From Gonium pectorale (lineage: Eukaryota > Chlorophyta > Chlorophyceae > Chlamydomonadales > Volvocaceae): a stretch of 64,000 nt of DNA. A program made the translations under genes and the position numbers. A model generated the notes under the pieces. The model saw nothing but the letters and a program-made list of their open reading frames with translations, was not told where the DNA came from and did no database searches. The stretch lies in contig LSYV01000072.1 of the NCBI GenBank assembly GCA_001584585.1, positions 299,115 to 363,114 of the forward strand, read 5' to 3'. This document shows, in pieces, positions 10,501 to 21,161 of this stretch. Position 1 is the first letter of the stretch. Each line of letters starts with the position of its first letter.

Positions 10501-12390
10501 CACACCCGCCACTTGGCTTCGTCACCAACTCTACATAATACCCCCCCCAACTAAACCACACGGTGGCCCAGCCCCCCAGTGGCCTACCGGTGCACTTCCG
10601 CCTCACGCCCCACCCCCCGGTGTCCCGCCTCACCCGCCTCACCCCCCACGTGCGCACCCGCATGCCGCAGGCCGCACCTGCTGCCAGTGCGCCGCGCCGC
10701 CGCATCCCTCCTGGCGGACCTAGTCCCCCCCGCCGCCGGAACCGTGGCGCAGCAGCACCAGCAACCGCAACAGCGTTCGGCGGACCCCGCGGCCGAGGAG
10801 CGGTTGCGGGCGGCGCAGGGGGCGGTGCTGCGCCTGGCCGGCCGCAAGGCCTGCGCCGAGCTGTTGCCTGGCGCAGGCGACTTCACGACGCAGGTGCGTG
10901 CGGCCAGCTGCCGGGCGGGGGGCGGTTGCCTGTGCATAATGTCGGCAGGTGCTCATCCCGCTCGTGCGGCTCGCTCGTTCCATCATCTATGCATGCACGC
11001 GGCTCTTGGGGGGGCTACGAACGCACGCCGCAGGCCGTTGTTTCCATACCCCCGCCTCGCCTGTCCTTCCCTTCCAGCTAGGCGCGTATCATATCGGTGT
11101 CCCCTGCCACCATCACACACACTCCCCCCCCCCCGCCACCCACCCATTCCACCACCACCAACAGCTGCACCTGCTGCGGATGCTGAACCACATCGCCAGC
11201 GGCTCGGCGCTGCCGCTCGCGACCATCCACGACATGGGGCCCGCCGGACCCGCAGCGGCAGCCGCATTGAAAAAGGCCGCCACCGCGACCGCCACCTCCG
11301 TCGCGGCGGTGGCGGCTGGTGCGGCGGTAGCAGCAGTGGACGAGCTCCGGCTGCTGCAGCCAATCGTGCGGCAGTACAATCAGGAGCTGGGGGAGCAGGC
11401 GACTGTTTTCTCATTCGAGATCCGCAGTCTGCGGGTCGCGGACTTGGGTGCGGGTGCCCCAGCAGGCGAGCGGGCGGTGAAGTCGGTGCAGCTGGCAGAC
11501 CCGTGGGTCCACGTCGGGCTCCCGGCGTCAGCGGCACCGGGCGGCGTCAGCGGCGTCGGCAGAGGCGACGGAGGCGACGGAGCTCCAGCCGGGCAGTTAA
11601 CGCTGCAGGTGGATGCTCTGCCCCCGAAAGGCTGTTCCGAGGGGACGCGCAAGGCGACGCGCCAGGAGTGGCTCGTGCCGTTCGGTGGGTTGGGGAGGGT
11701 TTGCTGTTACGGCTTCGTTCGGCACGGACGCGGTGGAAACCCTGCCCGCGGCGGCACAGCGAGCAAGGAAGTGCCTTCCGGGGCCGAGACTGAGACTGGA
11801 CGTACGGGTCCATTCGTTACGTGGACCAGCACAGTGGGTATCCTGTGGCTCGCTCAGCTCCGCCCTGCCTCGGCACTATTTTGGATGGAGCGTGGAGCCT
11901 CAAGTAGGCTGCTCCTCAGCTGCAACCAGCTGGGACACGGCGAGAACGCAACAGAGCACCATGCGGGAATGCCCACGCCGCTTCCCCCAACCCGATGTGG
12001 CCGCCCCATTGGCCCCTTGACAGAGCTGCCGCGCAATGGGCCAATTGCTGAGCGTGCTGTTCGCTCTCCCCTCCCCCCCCCCCCGCAGACTCGGTGAGGT
12101 CCGTGAGGTTGCGGCACAGGCCGGTGGGCAGCCACCTCACAGGCCAGCAGGCGGCAGGAGGCCCACCGCTGCCGGAGAGCGAGATCGAGCTGGTCCTGGA
12201 CCAGCGACCGCAGTGCCTGGAGGCCGCGACTGGAGCGGTGGGGGCCGCCGACGACAGCGTGCAGGGGGGCGTCGGGGGGAGTGGTGGCAGTGGTGGCACC
12301 GGCGGCAGCTGTGGCGGGCGGGGCCCGGTGGCGCTGGTGCTGGTGCTGGAGCGAAAGTCAGCGGAGGCGCTGATGCGACGGCTGCCAAAG
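7538..12390 (+). CDS. SYCP2-like meiotic chromosome-axis protein, N-terminal-type copy 1 (armadillo-like + Spt16M-like regions)
   Basis: Eight exons keep phase throughout: 7538-7567, 8212-8418, 8748-8830, 9271-9482, 10026-10107, 10671-10893, 11165-11684, 12089-12390 (about 553 residues). The start is ATG 7538 (MEHAAFVSLL, GTGAGT donor). The first part is an all-helical solenoid (LMSEANNAAPTEAELTCALL, then VRRAAASLLADLV). The second part begins near ATVFSFEIRSLRV and DPWVHVGL and continues with short beta-strand-like segments (SVRSVRLR, LVLVLERK). That order matches the armadillo-like and Spt16M-like domains at the N-terminus of SYCP2, which links axis proteins to centromeres and SYCP3/ASY4 partners. 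Exon boundaries and phases match copy 2 (21281-25245) exon for exon, except that one intron is absent. The 3' end is uncertain. A further exon at 12682 could lead either to a stop at 12837 or, by phase, into the SMC6-hinge exons. Family assignment is by pattern and has not been tested by a search. Confidence 0.6.
10118..10254 (+). repeat. Intronic minisatellite, about 30-base unit
   Basis: About five imperfect copies of a unit with the core GGGGCGCGGCTCCTAGCTAC followed by TCTG lie just after the donor at 10107 of SYCP2-like copy 1. Unit length varies because TCTGCTAC is partly duplicated. The array is noncoding. Confidence 0.85.
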
Positions 12391-12921
12391 GTGTGTGGCA
12401 CCCCAGGGGTCCGTACATGGCCCGTCTGGAGGCAACATGAGTCCGCACTGCGTGTCATTTGCGCGCTGCATTTTGGTTGTTGGTGTGAGGGATGTAAACC
12501 GTGCCTTGGCTTGGGTTTGCCAGGTGAAAGCCGAGTGAGCAGTGGGGCCAGGCACTCGACCAACAGACCATAGGCTGGGTTCGTTGCGGGGGGCTGGATA
12601 CTGGGGATGTTGTCGTATGTCAGTTGACGTGTCACAGGCAGATAGCGCAGCACTGTGAATCCGATGGCGCATATCGGACAGACGCTGAGGCAGAAGGCTG
12701 TGTGCGCCCTCCCACCCGACAGGGACTCGGCAGCGGGCCACGAGGCGCGGCGGGTGGCTCGGCTGCAGCAGCTGGCGCCGGTCCAAGCCACAGCCAGGAC
12801 GGCGGGTACGTTGGTGCGTTGGTGCGTGGACTGTTGATCCGTTCACCCTTGTTTCACCGCCCTGCGTGGCACACGCCTACGTGCCCCCAAGCAGCGGCGG
12901 CGGAGGCGGCCACCCTCCATT

Positions 12922-12926
12922 TGTAA
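12922..12926 (+). promoter_or_regulatory. Candidate TGTAA poly(A) signal
   Basis: TGTAA is the usual volvocine polyadenylation signal. Here it lies 85 bases after the stop at 12837 that would close SYCP2-like copy 1 if the gene ended there. It supports the two-gene reading. If the fusion transcript is real, this site would be an unused or alternative intronic signal. Confidence 0.35.
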
Positions 12927-13344
12927 CCCCCTCGTGACACGCCGACGTGCGCGAGAAACAATCCGCTGCTGGATGAGCCCCAACGTAGCCTAATCAGCGC
13001 CGTTACAACGTCATCACAGAGGCTCCACCTTAACGCTGCCGAGGCGCAAACTCACGTATCAGCAACCGCCATGCCCAGTAGGGCCCGCGACGCACCCACG
13101 AGGCTGTTCACACGCTTGTGCGACCCGCGGGTCGGTCGTGCCGCCTGTACGGCCTGCTCACTTCTCCAGCCCATTCAGTGCTTGATGCGGCCATGCTTAC
13201 ATGGATTCGGCTCGGCGATTGAGGCTGACATTCCTTAGGCTCGGAGATTGAGGCCAGGCAACAAAATGAATTGTGCAACATTCCTGCAAAATCACAGCAC
13301 GGCATAATGTGTGTCACACGTACATGCCGTCACCCGTCGCACAG

Positions 13345-16300
13345 GCCATTGGCGGACAGCGGGGCGTCAAGGCGAGTGCATGAGCTGCGGGCGGCGCAGG
13401 ACGATGCCCGCGCCCGCGTACGCGAGCTGGAGGACCAGGTGCGGTGCGCCCGGGCCGGTACCGCGGCACCGCAGCACACCCCTCCCGCCATTGGCTCCCC
13501 CGCACCCAGCCTGCCCACGCATGCAGCTTCCGAAAGTGGGTGGGCAGGAATGGGCCACTCTCAGCGGCGGCCGTCAGCGGCGGCCCGCCACATCCCCTCG
13601 CATTCCCTACTCCGCCCATTGGCATTGGTTTGTGCCTGACTCCCTCGTGTCTTGATCACCACGTGGCTAGCCCCGTCCGCTGGCCCCGCCCCTCCCGTCG
13701 TTGAGCGCAGCTCGGCATCCTCGGCGACATGGAGCGGCGCCTCAGCGCTTCCGCGACGCCGCGCGGCCGCCTGGCGCTGTTCCCCGGGGCCGCGGAGCTG
13801 CAGCGACTCATCGACGCCAACGTGCAGCGTTTCGGGTCGCCGCCCATCGGGCCCATTGGGGCGCACGTGGTTGTGTCGGACAGGAGGTGAGGGCTGACGG
13901 GGTTGGGACGTGGAACGTGTTTGGGGGCGGGTATATTTTTTGGGGGAGGGGGCTATCTTTGGTGATGAGGGCTTTCAAGAGGGAGGACTTTGGAGTGGGG
14001 ATCGGCAGCCGGACGATTCCAAGGCAGTCTTCGTGTCGGACAGGAGGTGAGTTGTCTTCGTGTTGCCAGACGGGGGGGTTTCCGGAGCGGGTTCATTACG
14101 GGGGGGGGCGTCCGGGGCGGGTGTCAGGGCGGACTCTGCCGGGGCGGGTTATGGGGGCGGGTTATACCGGTGGGACTTCGAGAGCAGTTTCCGACGGGGT
14201 GGGTTCTGGAGGGGGGGACGGCAACTCCTGGACGGCAAGGGGAGCGTGTCGCTTCACGCATTGTACAGCCAACCGTAGGTCCTTGAAGCTCGCCGGCCCA
14301 TGCGACGGGTTTGTACGGAGGTCGTTTGGTAAACACCCGGGAGCGTTCGGGGCAACGTGATCGGGAGTCGGGAGCTGGGCCTGGGGCCATTGCGCTGACA
14401 CAGCACACGGTCCATGTTGCGAACAGCGTATCTGTTCCTACGTATAACCTTCCTAGGTGTACCCGACCCGGGCTGCCACGTGTACATCCATCAAACCACC
14501 CTCCTACATCACCCACCCACCCGTCCGCCCCTGCACGTCAGGTGGCTCCGTGCGGCGGAGGCAGTCCTGGGCCCCAGCCTCCGCACCTACCTGGTAGGCC
14601 GCCCCGAGGACCGAGAGCTGCTGCTGCAGGTGATGGCGCGGGTCGGCTACCGCTTCCCGGCTTGCGCCGCGGCGGAGGCGGTGGCTGTGGTCGACCTGGG
14701 CGCACCGGCGCCGCCGCAGCCGCCGACGGCGCGGCCGGGCCGGGCGCCCGCCCACGGCTTCCCGTCGCTGCTGGAGGTGCTGCAGGCGGAGGCGGCTCCC
14801 GTACTCGGCTACCTGGTCGCCAGGTGGGTGGGTGGGTGGGTCCACGGGCGGAAGGTTGGGTGGGTGGGCGGGGCGCGGAGGTACCTACCCAGCCAGGGGT
14901 CGGTCCTCGATCGGGCGGTGGCGTACGCTGTGTTGGGCGACGGTTGGGTGGCTGGCTGACTCGGCGCATAAGGCCTCGCGCCCCTCGTCGCCCCACATCG
15001 CCCCTACCCTCATCACGCCGGCCTGTTGCCACTGCCCATTGAGATGGGCGGCCACGCGGGGCCCCGACGGGTCGGCAGCCTCGAGCAAGAACCCTCCAAG
15101 CGAGCCCCCGCCATGGCCTCTTACCTATTACTGCTCCGTCGTCGTGTACCCCACCATAGGCGGGGGTCCCAGGGTCGCGGGTAGGGTGTGCAATTTGTAG
15201 AGCGGAGAGCTTGGCGAGGCTGGCGGCTCGCCTCCGCTCCCTGCCTGCTCCCTGTATGCCCGGTGGGCCGTTGCCCCTCCTGGCAAGCTTCACCACATTA
15301 TTGCACGCACCCAGGTCCGCCAGAAGCCTTACATAGTGGTGACGGTCGCCGTCGTCTCGGTGTTGCTCAGCTGGATTACCTTACATGTATAGGGACCAAA
15401 TAAAGCTTGGTGTTGTCTCAAACTCGTAGAAGGCCACCGCTGTGTGTGACCGCCAATCGTCCGCGCAACAGTTGGCTCGCAGTTGTATGTGACCCGTGGG
15501 TCGATATGTCCTGTTTTCGCAGGCACGCCGTGGACGCGGTTGCGCTGGCGGACAGCTCCGAGACCGCCTGGCGCGTGATGTGCGAGGGCGCCGCGGGCGC
15601 CCATATCACGTGCGCCGTGGACGCCGCGGGCAACGTGTACCGGCAGGACGAGGGCACGATGCTGCAGGAGGGCTACGGACGAGGCGGAGGAGCAGCAGGA
15701 AGCGCAGGCGCCAGCGGGTGAGCTCGCGGGCAGCGGGTTGCGGACATGTTGCAGGACCCTGGTCTGCTGTGGAGGGCTCTGTTCGCGTTTGGTGGGACAG
15801 GTTACCGGTGCATGGAAGAGCCGGTGCATGGGAAGAGAGACGAAAGGAATTGCGAGCTCGCGGATTGTGGCTCGCGGCATTGGCTTGCTCCACGCGTGGG
15901 CGGCGTGCGCGTGCGATGACGTGGTGCGCCTTTACACCCCGCGCCACGCCGCCTCCCGCCTGCTACGCTACCTCCCAGAAGGTTCGGCCCTCCGTCTGCA
16001 ACATGATGCATTTGTCTCCCAATACGTTGATCCGCTTTCGGGCCGGAGCGGGCCGCAGCCCCCTTTGTACCTCTCCGTCCACTGCACGTTTCTCTCCACC
16101 AACAACAAACCTCGCGCCCTCGCGACCTGATGCAGGTCCGGGCCGAGCAGCCCCCTGCTGGCGTTCGACGTCGCGCAGCGCCTGCAGGACACCCGCCGCC
16201 AGCTCGGGCGCTGCAGGGCGGAGCTGGCAGCTGGCCACGCCGCCCTTGCCGACGTCACCGCCCGCCTGGAGGCGGCGCAACGGGGCACAGCCCCGGCAGC

Positions 16301-19300
16301 CGCCGGTCGCGTTGGCGCGGCCGCACAAGACGCCGCCGCAGCGGCGGCAGCGCCGCAAGAGACCCTCTCCAGCAGCAGTATTGAGCTGTCCGGCTCCGTC
16401 CAGGACAGCGACGTGGTGGTGCTGGAGAGCGAGGATGAGGCGGAGGCCAAGGCGGAGGACATGGAGGTCGAGGGGGGCGCTGCTGACGGCGGCCCGGAGG
16501 CGGAGCCTTCAGGCAGCAGGGAGGGCGGGGAGGTGGTGGACCTGGTGGATAGCGATGACGCAGAGGAGGCTGTGAAGGCTGTGGAGGCTGTGGAGGCTGT
16601 GGAGGCTGTGGAGGCTGTGGAGGCTGTGGAGGCTGTGGAGGCTGCCGCACACCCGGTCCCGCCTCCGCCTCCGCAACCGCAGCAGCGTCGTCTGCCCTCA
16701 CCGCCGCCACAGCCGCAGCAGACGAGCGGCGCATATCCGCTACCACAGCCGTCACCGCCGCCGCCACCGCCACTGGCGGCACAGTCCCAGCAGCACCTGC
16801 AGCCGCCACCGCCACCGCCGCCTCCATCCCCGCACCCGCAGCCGTCGCTGCGGGAGCCGCCGCCACCGGTGCCGCCGCAGCACGGCGCGCACGCGGCGTC
16901 GTCTGGACGCGACCCGGCGGCCGGGCTGCCTGACCAGTGTCGCATGGACGATGACGGGATAGGTGGCATGCCGGGGGGCGTCACCGTGGCGACGTCCACC
17001 GGCCCTGCCGGCGGGATTGGAGGAGGCGCTGGCGCCAGCATGGGCGACACAGACTTTGCCGACGGCGACGCTGCGGTTGTTGATGAGGACAGCGGCCGCG
17101 GCGCCAATGGCGAGGGTATGGAATGGGCCCCGGGAGCGGAGGGGAGCGTCGGCGGTGGAAGTGTTGGCGCCGGCCATGATGCGGAGGCGGGTGAAGACGC
17201 GGGCCAAGGCGGCTCTGGCGCCAACGGCGGCGGCGGTGCACTTAGCGAAGGCGGCGGCTCTGAAGGCGGCAGTGACACCAGCGGCGGCGGCAGCACCGTG
17301 GGGACCGGCGTCAGCGGAAGCACCGCCGACAGCGAGCCAGACGGCGACGACGGTGACGGCGACGACGATGCCAGCGACGGCGCCGGTGGCGGCCTGAGCA
17401 ATGACGGTGGCAGCGCCCCCGGAGGTCATGGCGGGAACCGCAGCGGTGGAGCCCATGTCGCCGCCACAGATGTCCACGCCGACTTGCTCGCCGCCGCAGA
17501 CGACGGGGATGGCCCAGCGGCCGCGGTCGCGGGCGTTCAGGCCGCGGGCGGTGGTAGTGGGGCCGTGGCTGGTGTCAGCGGTGGGCACAGCGGGGAGGCC
17601 AGCAGGCGCCGGCGCCAGGAGGGGAGCGACACACACGGCGGTGGCGAGTATGGCAGTGGCACAGGCGGTGGCGGCTCTGGTAGCGGCGCCGACAGCGGAC
17701 CCGGCAGCGGCTCCGGTGGCCGCGCCGCCGGCACTGATAATGCTGCCGGTGCCATTCACCATCGCGGAAACAGCTCCACCGGCAGTGGAGACGGCGGCGC
17801 CGGTGTCGAGAACGCGTCGGAAGGTTCAGGCAGTGGCGACAGTGACGGCAGCGGAGACAGCGGGAGCAGCGACGGCGACAGCGACGGCGACAACGGCGAC
17901 AGAGGGGCGGACAGCGGTGACGTCGTCATGACAGATAGCCACGGTACCCAAAGCAGCAGCGCCAGCAGCGCCAGCAGCGCCAGCAGCGCCAGCAGCGCCA
18001 GCAGCGCCAGCAGCGCCAGCAGCGCCAGCAGCGCCAGCAGCGCCAGCAGCGCCAGCAGCGCCAGCAGCGCCAGCAGCGCCAGCAGCGCCAGCAGCGCCAG
18101 CAGCGCCAGCAGCGCCAGCAGCGCCAGCAGCGCCAGCAGCAGCCTCGGGGACGGGAGCGGAGGCCTTAGCGGAGGTGACAGCGGCGGGGAGGATAGCGGA
18201 GGAAGCGGCGATGCCCCGGAGGGCCTGCGCAGCAGCTCTGCCAGCTCTAGTAGCGACAGCTCTGACGGCAGCTCCGACAGCAGCTCCGACAGCGGCACGA
18301 GCAGCGGGGAGGAGGGCGAGGAGGAGGACGAGCGCAACGACAGCGAGGGGAATAAGATCGGCGAGCGACGGCCCCGGGCCCTGCACTTGGGTGAGGACAG
18401 CGGCCGCGGCGGCGGTGGAGACAACCACGGCGGTGAGCGCATGGACATGGGGGGCGATGAGGATGGCGGTGCTGTCGCCGCCGCCTCCGTCTCCGCCGCC
18501 GCCGCCATAGCTGATACCGCCACTGCTGTAGCCCCACATCCGACCCCTCCCGTTGCCGCCGCCGCCGCCACCGCCGCTGCTGCCGCCGCTCCAGCAGCCG
18601 GTCCCGCTGCGTCGGCGCCGCCTGACGCTGCCACCCCAGCTGCCGTTCCCGCCACGTCTGCGCCTCTTGGCGCTGCCCATCTGACGACGCAGCCTCCGAT
18701 GCGGCTGCCGGTGGGTGGCGGTCTGCTTGACGCGTGGATCGACCGAGCGGCACCGCCGCGGGAGCAGGCCGCCGCCGGTCTGTCCGTGCTGCTGCACGCG
18801 GCCATGGCAGCGGGGCTGGTGGACAGCAACCCCGACCTCGACCCCGTCCCTGGCCCGGGCCCTGCGGCTGCGGGCATGCAACCGGGGGAGCCTGGTGTTG
18901 AGGGCGAGGGCGGCGAGGGCGAGTCCAAGGCGCACGAGCCGCATGCCAGTGCAGCTTTCGAGGATGCGCGTGAGCAGCAGGCGGAGGACGGGTCTGGAGG
19001 CCTGGAGCGACGCCGCTGCCGGAGCTCGGGCCCGGGCCTGACGGCTGGCCCGGAGGCTGGTGGTGGGGTTGACAAGCAGTGGTGGGACGGCCGGAGCCAG
19101 GCTGTGAGGCGGCTGTTTGCAGACGACGAACCCTGGGAGGCGCGCCAGAGCCCGGGGGCTGGGGGCGAGGAGGAGGAGGATGCGGCGCCGGCGGCCAAGC
19201 GCCGCCGCGGCAACGAGGGGTCTCCGCTGCCCGGTGGCGACGGCAGCGGTGGCAGTGGCAGCGTGTCGGCGGCGCAGGCGGAAGAGCGGCGGCGGAAGGC

Positions 19301-19436
19301 CGCAGCTGGTGACGAGCGGCGCGCTGCTGCCGCCGTGCTGCCGTCGCCTCTGGCCTGGACCGGCCTGGATTGGGTGCTGCGGTGGCTGCCGCAGAGCATA
19401 AGCCCCCTGGGGTGCCACCGCCGGCGAGGGGGCTAG
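13345..19436 (+). CDS. SMC6-type hinge protein without ATPase heads, with SUMO-interaction-like motifs and a long Ser/Ala/Gly/Asp tail
   Basis: Five exons keep phase: 13345-13438, 13711-13886, 14542-14823, 15523-15717, 16136-19436. Exon 1 is a short coiled coil (VHELRAAQDDARARVRELED). Exons 2-4 form a hinge with GRLALFPGAAELQRLI, RFGSPPIGPIGAHVVV, WLRAAEAVLGPSLRTYLV, FPSLLEVLQAEAAPVLGYLV, DAVALADSSETAWRVM and AVDAAGNVYRQ. These follow the order of the SMC6 hinge, including its Pro-Ile-Gly-Pro-Ile-Gly step. Exon 5 opens with a second coiled coil (QRLQDTRRQLGRCRAELAAG), then two SUMO-interaction-like motifs (DVVVLESEDE and EVVDLVDSDD), then about 900 residues of low-complexity tail ending at TAG 19434. 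No Walker A, Walker B or SMC signature is seen on either side. Exon 1 begins in phase 2, so at least one upstream exon exists; 12682-12821 fits the phase. It is therefore either a degenerate SMC6 derivative or the C-terminal half of a fusion with SYCP2-like copy 1. The hinge call is firm; the gene limits are not. Confidence 0.65.
16565..16643 (+). repeat. Coding 9-base repeat GAGGCTGTG (Glu-Ala-Val)
   Basis: About nine head-to-tail copies encode EAV units directly after the second SUMO-interaction-like motif. One unit reads AAG instead of GAG. The copies are otherwise identical at nucleotide level, so the array is young or homogenised. Confidence 0.9.
17954..18140 (+). repeat. Coding 9-base repeat AGCAGCGCC (Ser-Ser-Ala), about 20 copies
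   Basis: About 20 uninterrupted and essentially perfect copies of a 9-base unit encode an SSA tract in the tail of the SMC6-hinge gene. All six frames stay open through it, which explains the long spurious antisense frames here. Perfect repetition suggests length polymorphism between strains. Confidence 0.95.
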
Positions 19437-21161
19437 CACCATTGCTGAATGCAAGGCGGGTGGTGCGTTACGTCACGAGTTACCCGTAGGGTACGTTGTG
19501 CGTAGTGGCGTGAACGTACGGTGGCGTCGACGGGTTGTTTGACAAGCGAGCTTCCTTGCAGCGAAGCTGGGGTCGGTTTCTTGTGTGAGCGGCTCCCCGT
19601 CCTGCCTAGCCACTGTACACAAAGCAGCCTGTCGCCAGTGGCGCTGAACGCCACGGGAACTGTGCTGGAACAAGAATGGAGGCTTGCCGTTGGGAGGGCT
19701 TGATGCTGCCCCTGAATGGACGGCGCCGTGGCCCGGCCTGCTGGCGGCCGGCACGTAACTGAGCCTGGCTTCCGGTGGCAATCCTGAAGGCGCGCAGGTG
19801 GCCGGAAGTAAGCGCTGCCTGGTCAGGGAAGCTGGCCCGTCGTTCCGCATGCCGTTTTGTGATGGGTGCGGGCCGAAAAGGGCTGCGTGCACGACGGGTA
19901 GTCCGCGCACAACTGGCGCGGCCACCGGCTGTGCGTGTTCCAGGGGCCCGCAGCAGGGCGCGGTGCTTGGGATGGATGGATGGATGGTTGTATATATGGG
20001 GTGTGCAGTGGAGCGGTGCGGTGCGCGGCCGTAAGCACGGGTGGCGATGCGGTGCGCGGGCGACGCACGGCAGGCAGCAGGCGCCCATTCCTGGCTGTTG
20101 CCTCGTGTGCCGGGCGAGATATGGGGCTAGGCGCTGCCCGGTTGACGCGCGCTGCTAGTGTACGTCGAGGGTATGGCATCCGCCGTGTTGCCGTACATGT
20201 TGCGCGGCTGTATGTACACACCTATACTGCTTTGTCCGGCAGTAACGTTGATGTGTTGTGTTTCCGAACGTCAGAACCCTTGAGTGACAGGGACTGTTAT
20301 GGAGCTGTGGCGCGGCGCATCCTGCTGATGTGGTGGAGAGGCGAAACGTGGACCAGCGGGAAGGCCGGCTGTTGCGCAGCGCCAGGGGAGAAGCCCCTAT
20401 TTACTAGCGCATGCATACATAAGCTTCAGCGCCAACCGCCGGACACACAGGGACACACTGCCGCCCGGGGCCCTCAGCGTTCCACGCCAAGCTTTGAGAA
20501 CCAACATGAAAAAAATTCAATGTCGGCTGCGCGGAGCAGGTTGCATTTGCCAGCCCTGGCACATGCCCGAAATTGGCGCCAACTGTGCAGTACAAATTTC
20601 AAACCGCCCCTCTGCAATGCAGCAAACGCCGCCTTTACTCTTCTGACCACGCACGCAGCTGCGGGCGCCAACTTCCCTGACCTTGTTGCATTCTGACGCT
20701 GCCTGGACTCTGAGGTCCAGCAGCGCGCACACCAACTGACTGCTTCACCAGCAGCTGAGAGACTGTGTACAATCCCGATCAGATGATCAGCCAGAGGCCT
20801 GTCGCGCAATCGCACTAGTCCCGGAGCTTGTTTGTCACGAGGCTTCTCCTGAGCACCGATCAACAATATAGTGTCCGGATCTAACTTGACTATTACCGAG
20901 CAGCTTGAGGGAAGCTTGGCAAGGGCCTGAAAGCTTGGTTTGTACACGCGTTGCTGTCCGAGGTCGGCGTCGGTCCGTGGAGGAATGTCGCGCCCTAATA
21001 AGCTACGCTCCGTAACGGTAGGGCAGCTGAGTGTTTTTAGGGACTTGGCATAGTGCACGCGGTGCGACGTATGAAGCTGCGCCTGCGTTGGATTGGGCTT
21101 CATTCGCGCGCTTTGTCGTCACAAGCGGACGGCTCCAATCCCGGCATTCTTATCTCTTCCG
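19437..21161. other. Intergenic between the SMC6-hinge gene and SYCP2-like copy 2
   Basis: This holds the presumed 3' UTR of the hinge gene and the promoter of copy 2. I see no TGTAA close to the TAG at 19434, so the transcript end is unclear. A GGAT-rich short tandem lies near 19973-19987. No phase-consistent exons were found. Confidence 0.4.

Noticed and set aside
12651..12926. Alternative last exon of SYCP2-like copy 1 using the acceptor at 12650 (HCESDGAYRTDAEAEG...)
   Set aside because: Phase fits, but the peptide is Gly/Ala nonsense with no resemblance to the corresponding exon of copy 2. The frame from acceptor 12681 is more protein-like.
17756..19454. Two antisense frames of more than 540 codons under the SMC6-hinge gene tail
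   Set aside because: They are forced open by the perfect 9-base array and GC-rich codon bias. Composition is Leu-Ala-Leu or Gly-Ala-Ala repeats with no splice framework.
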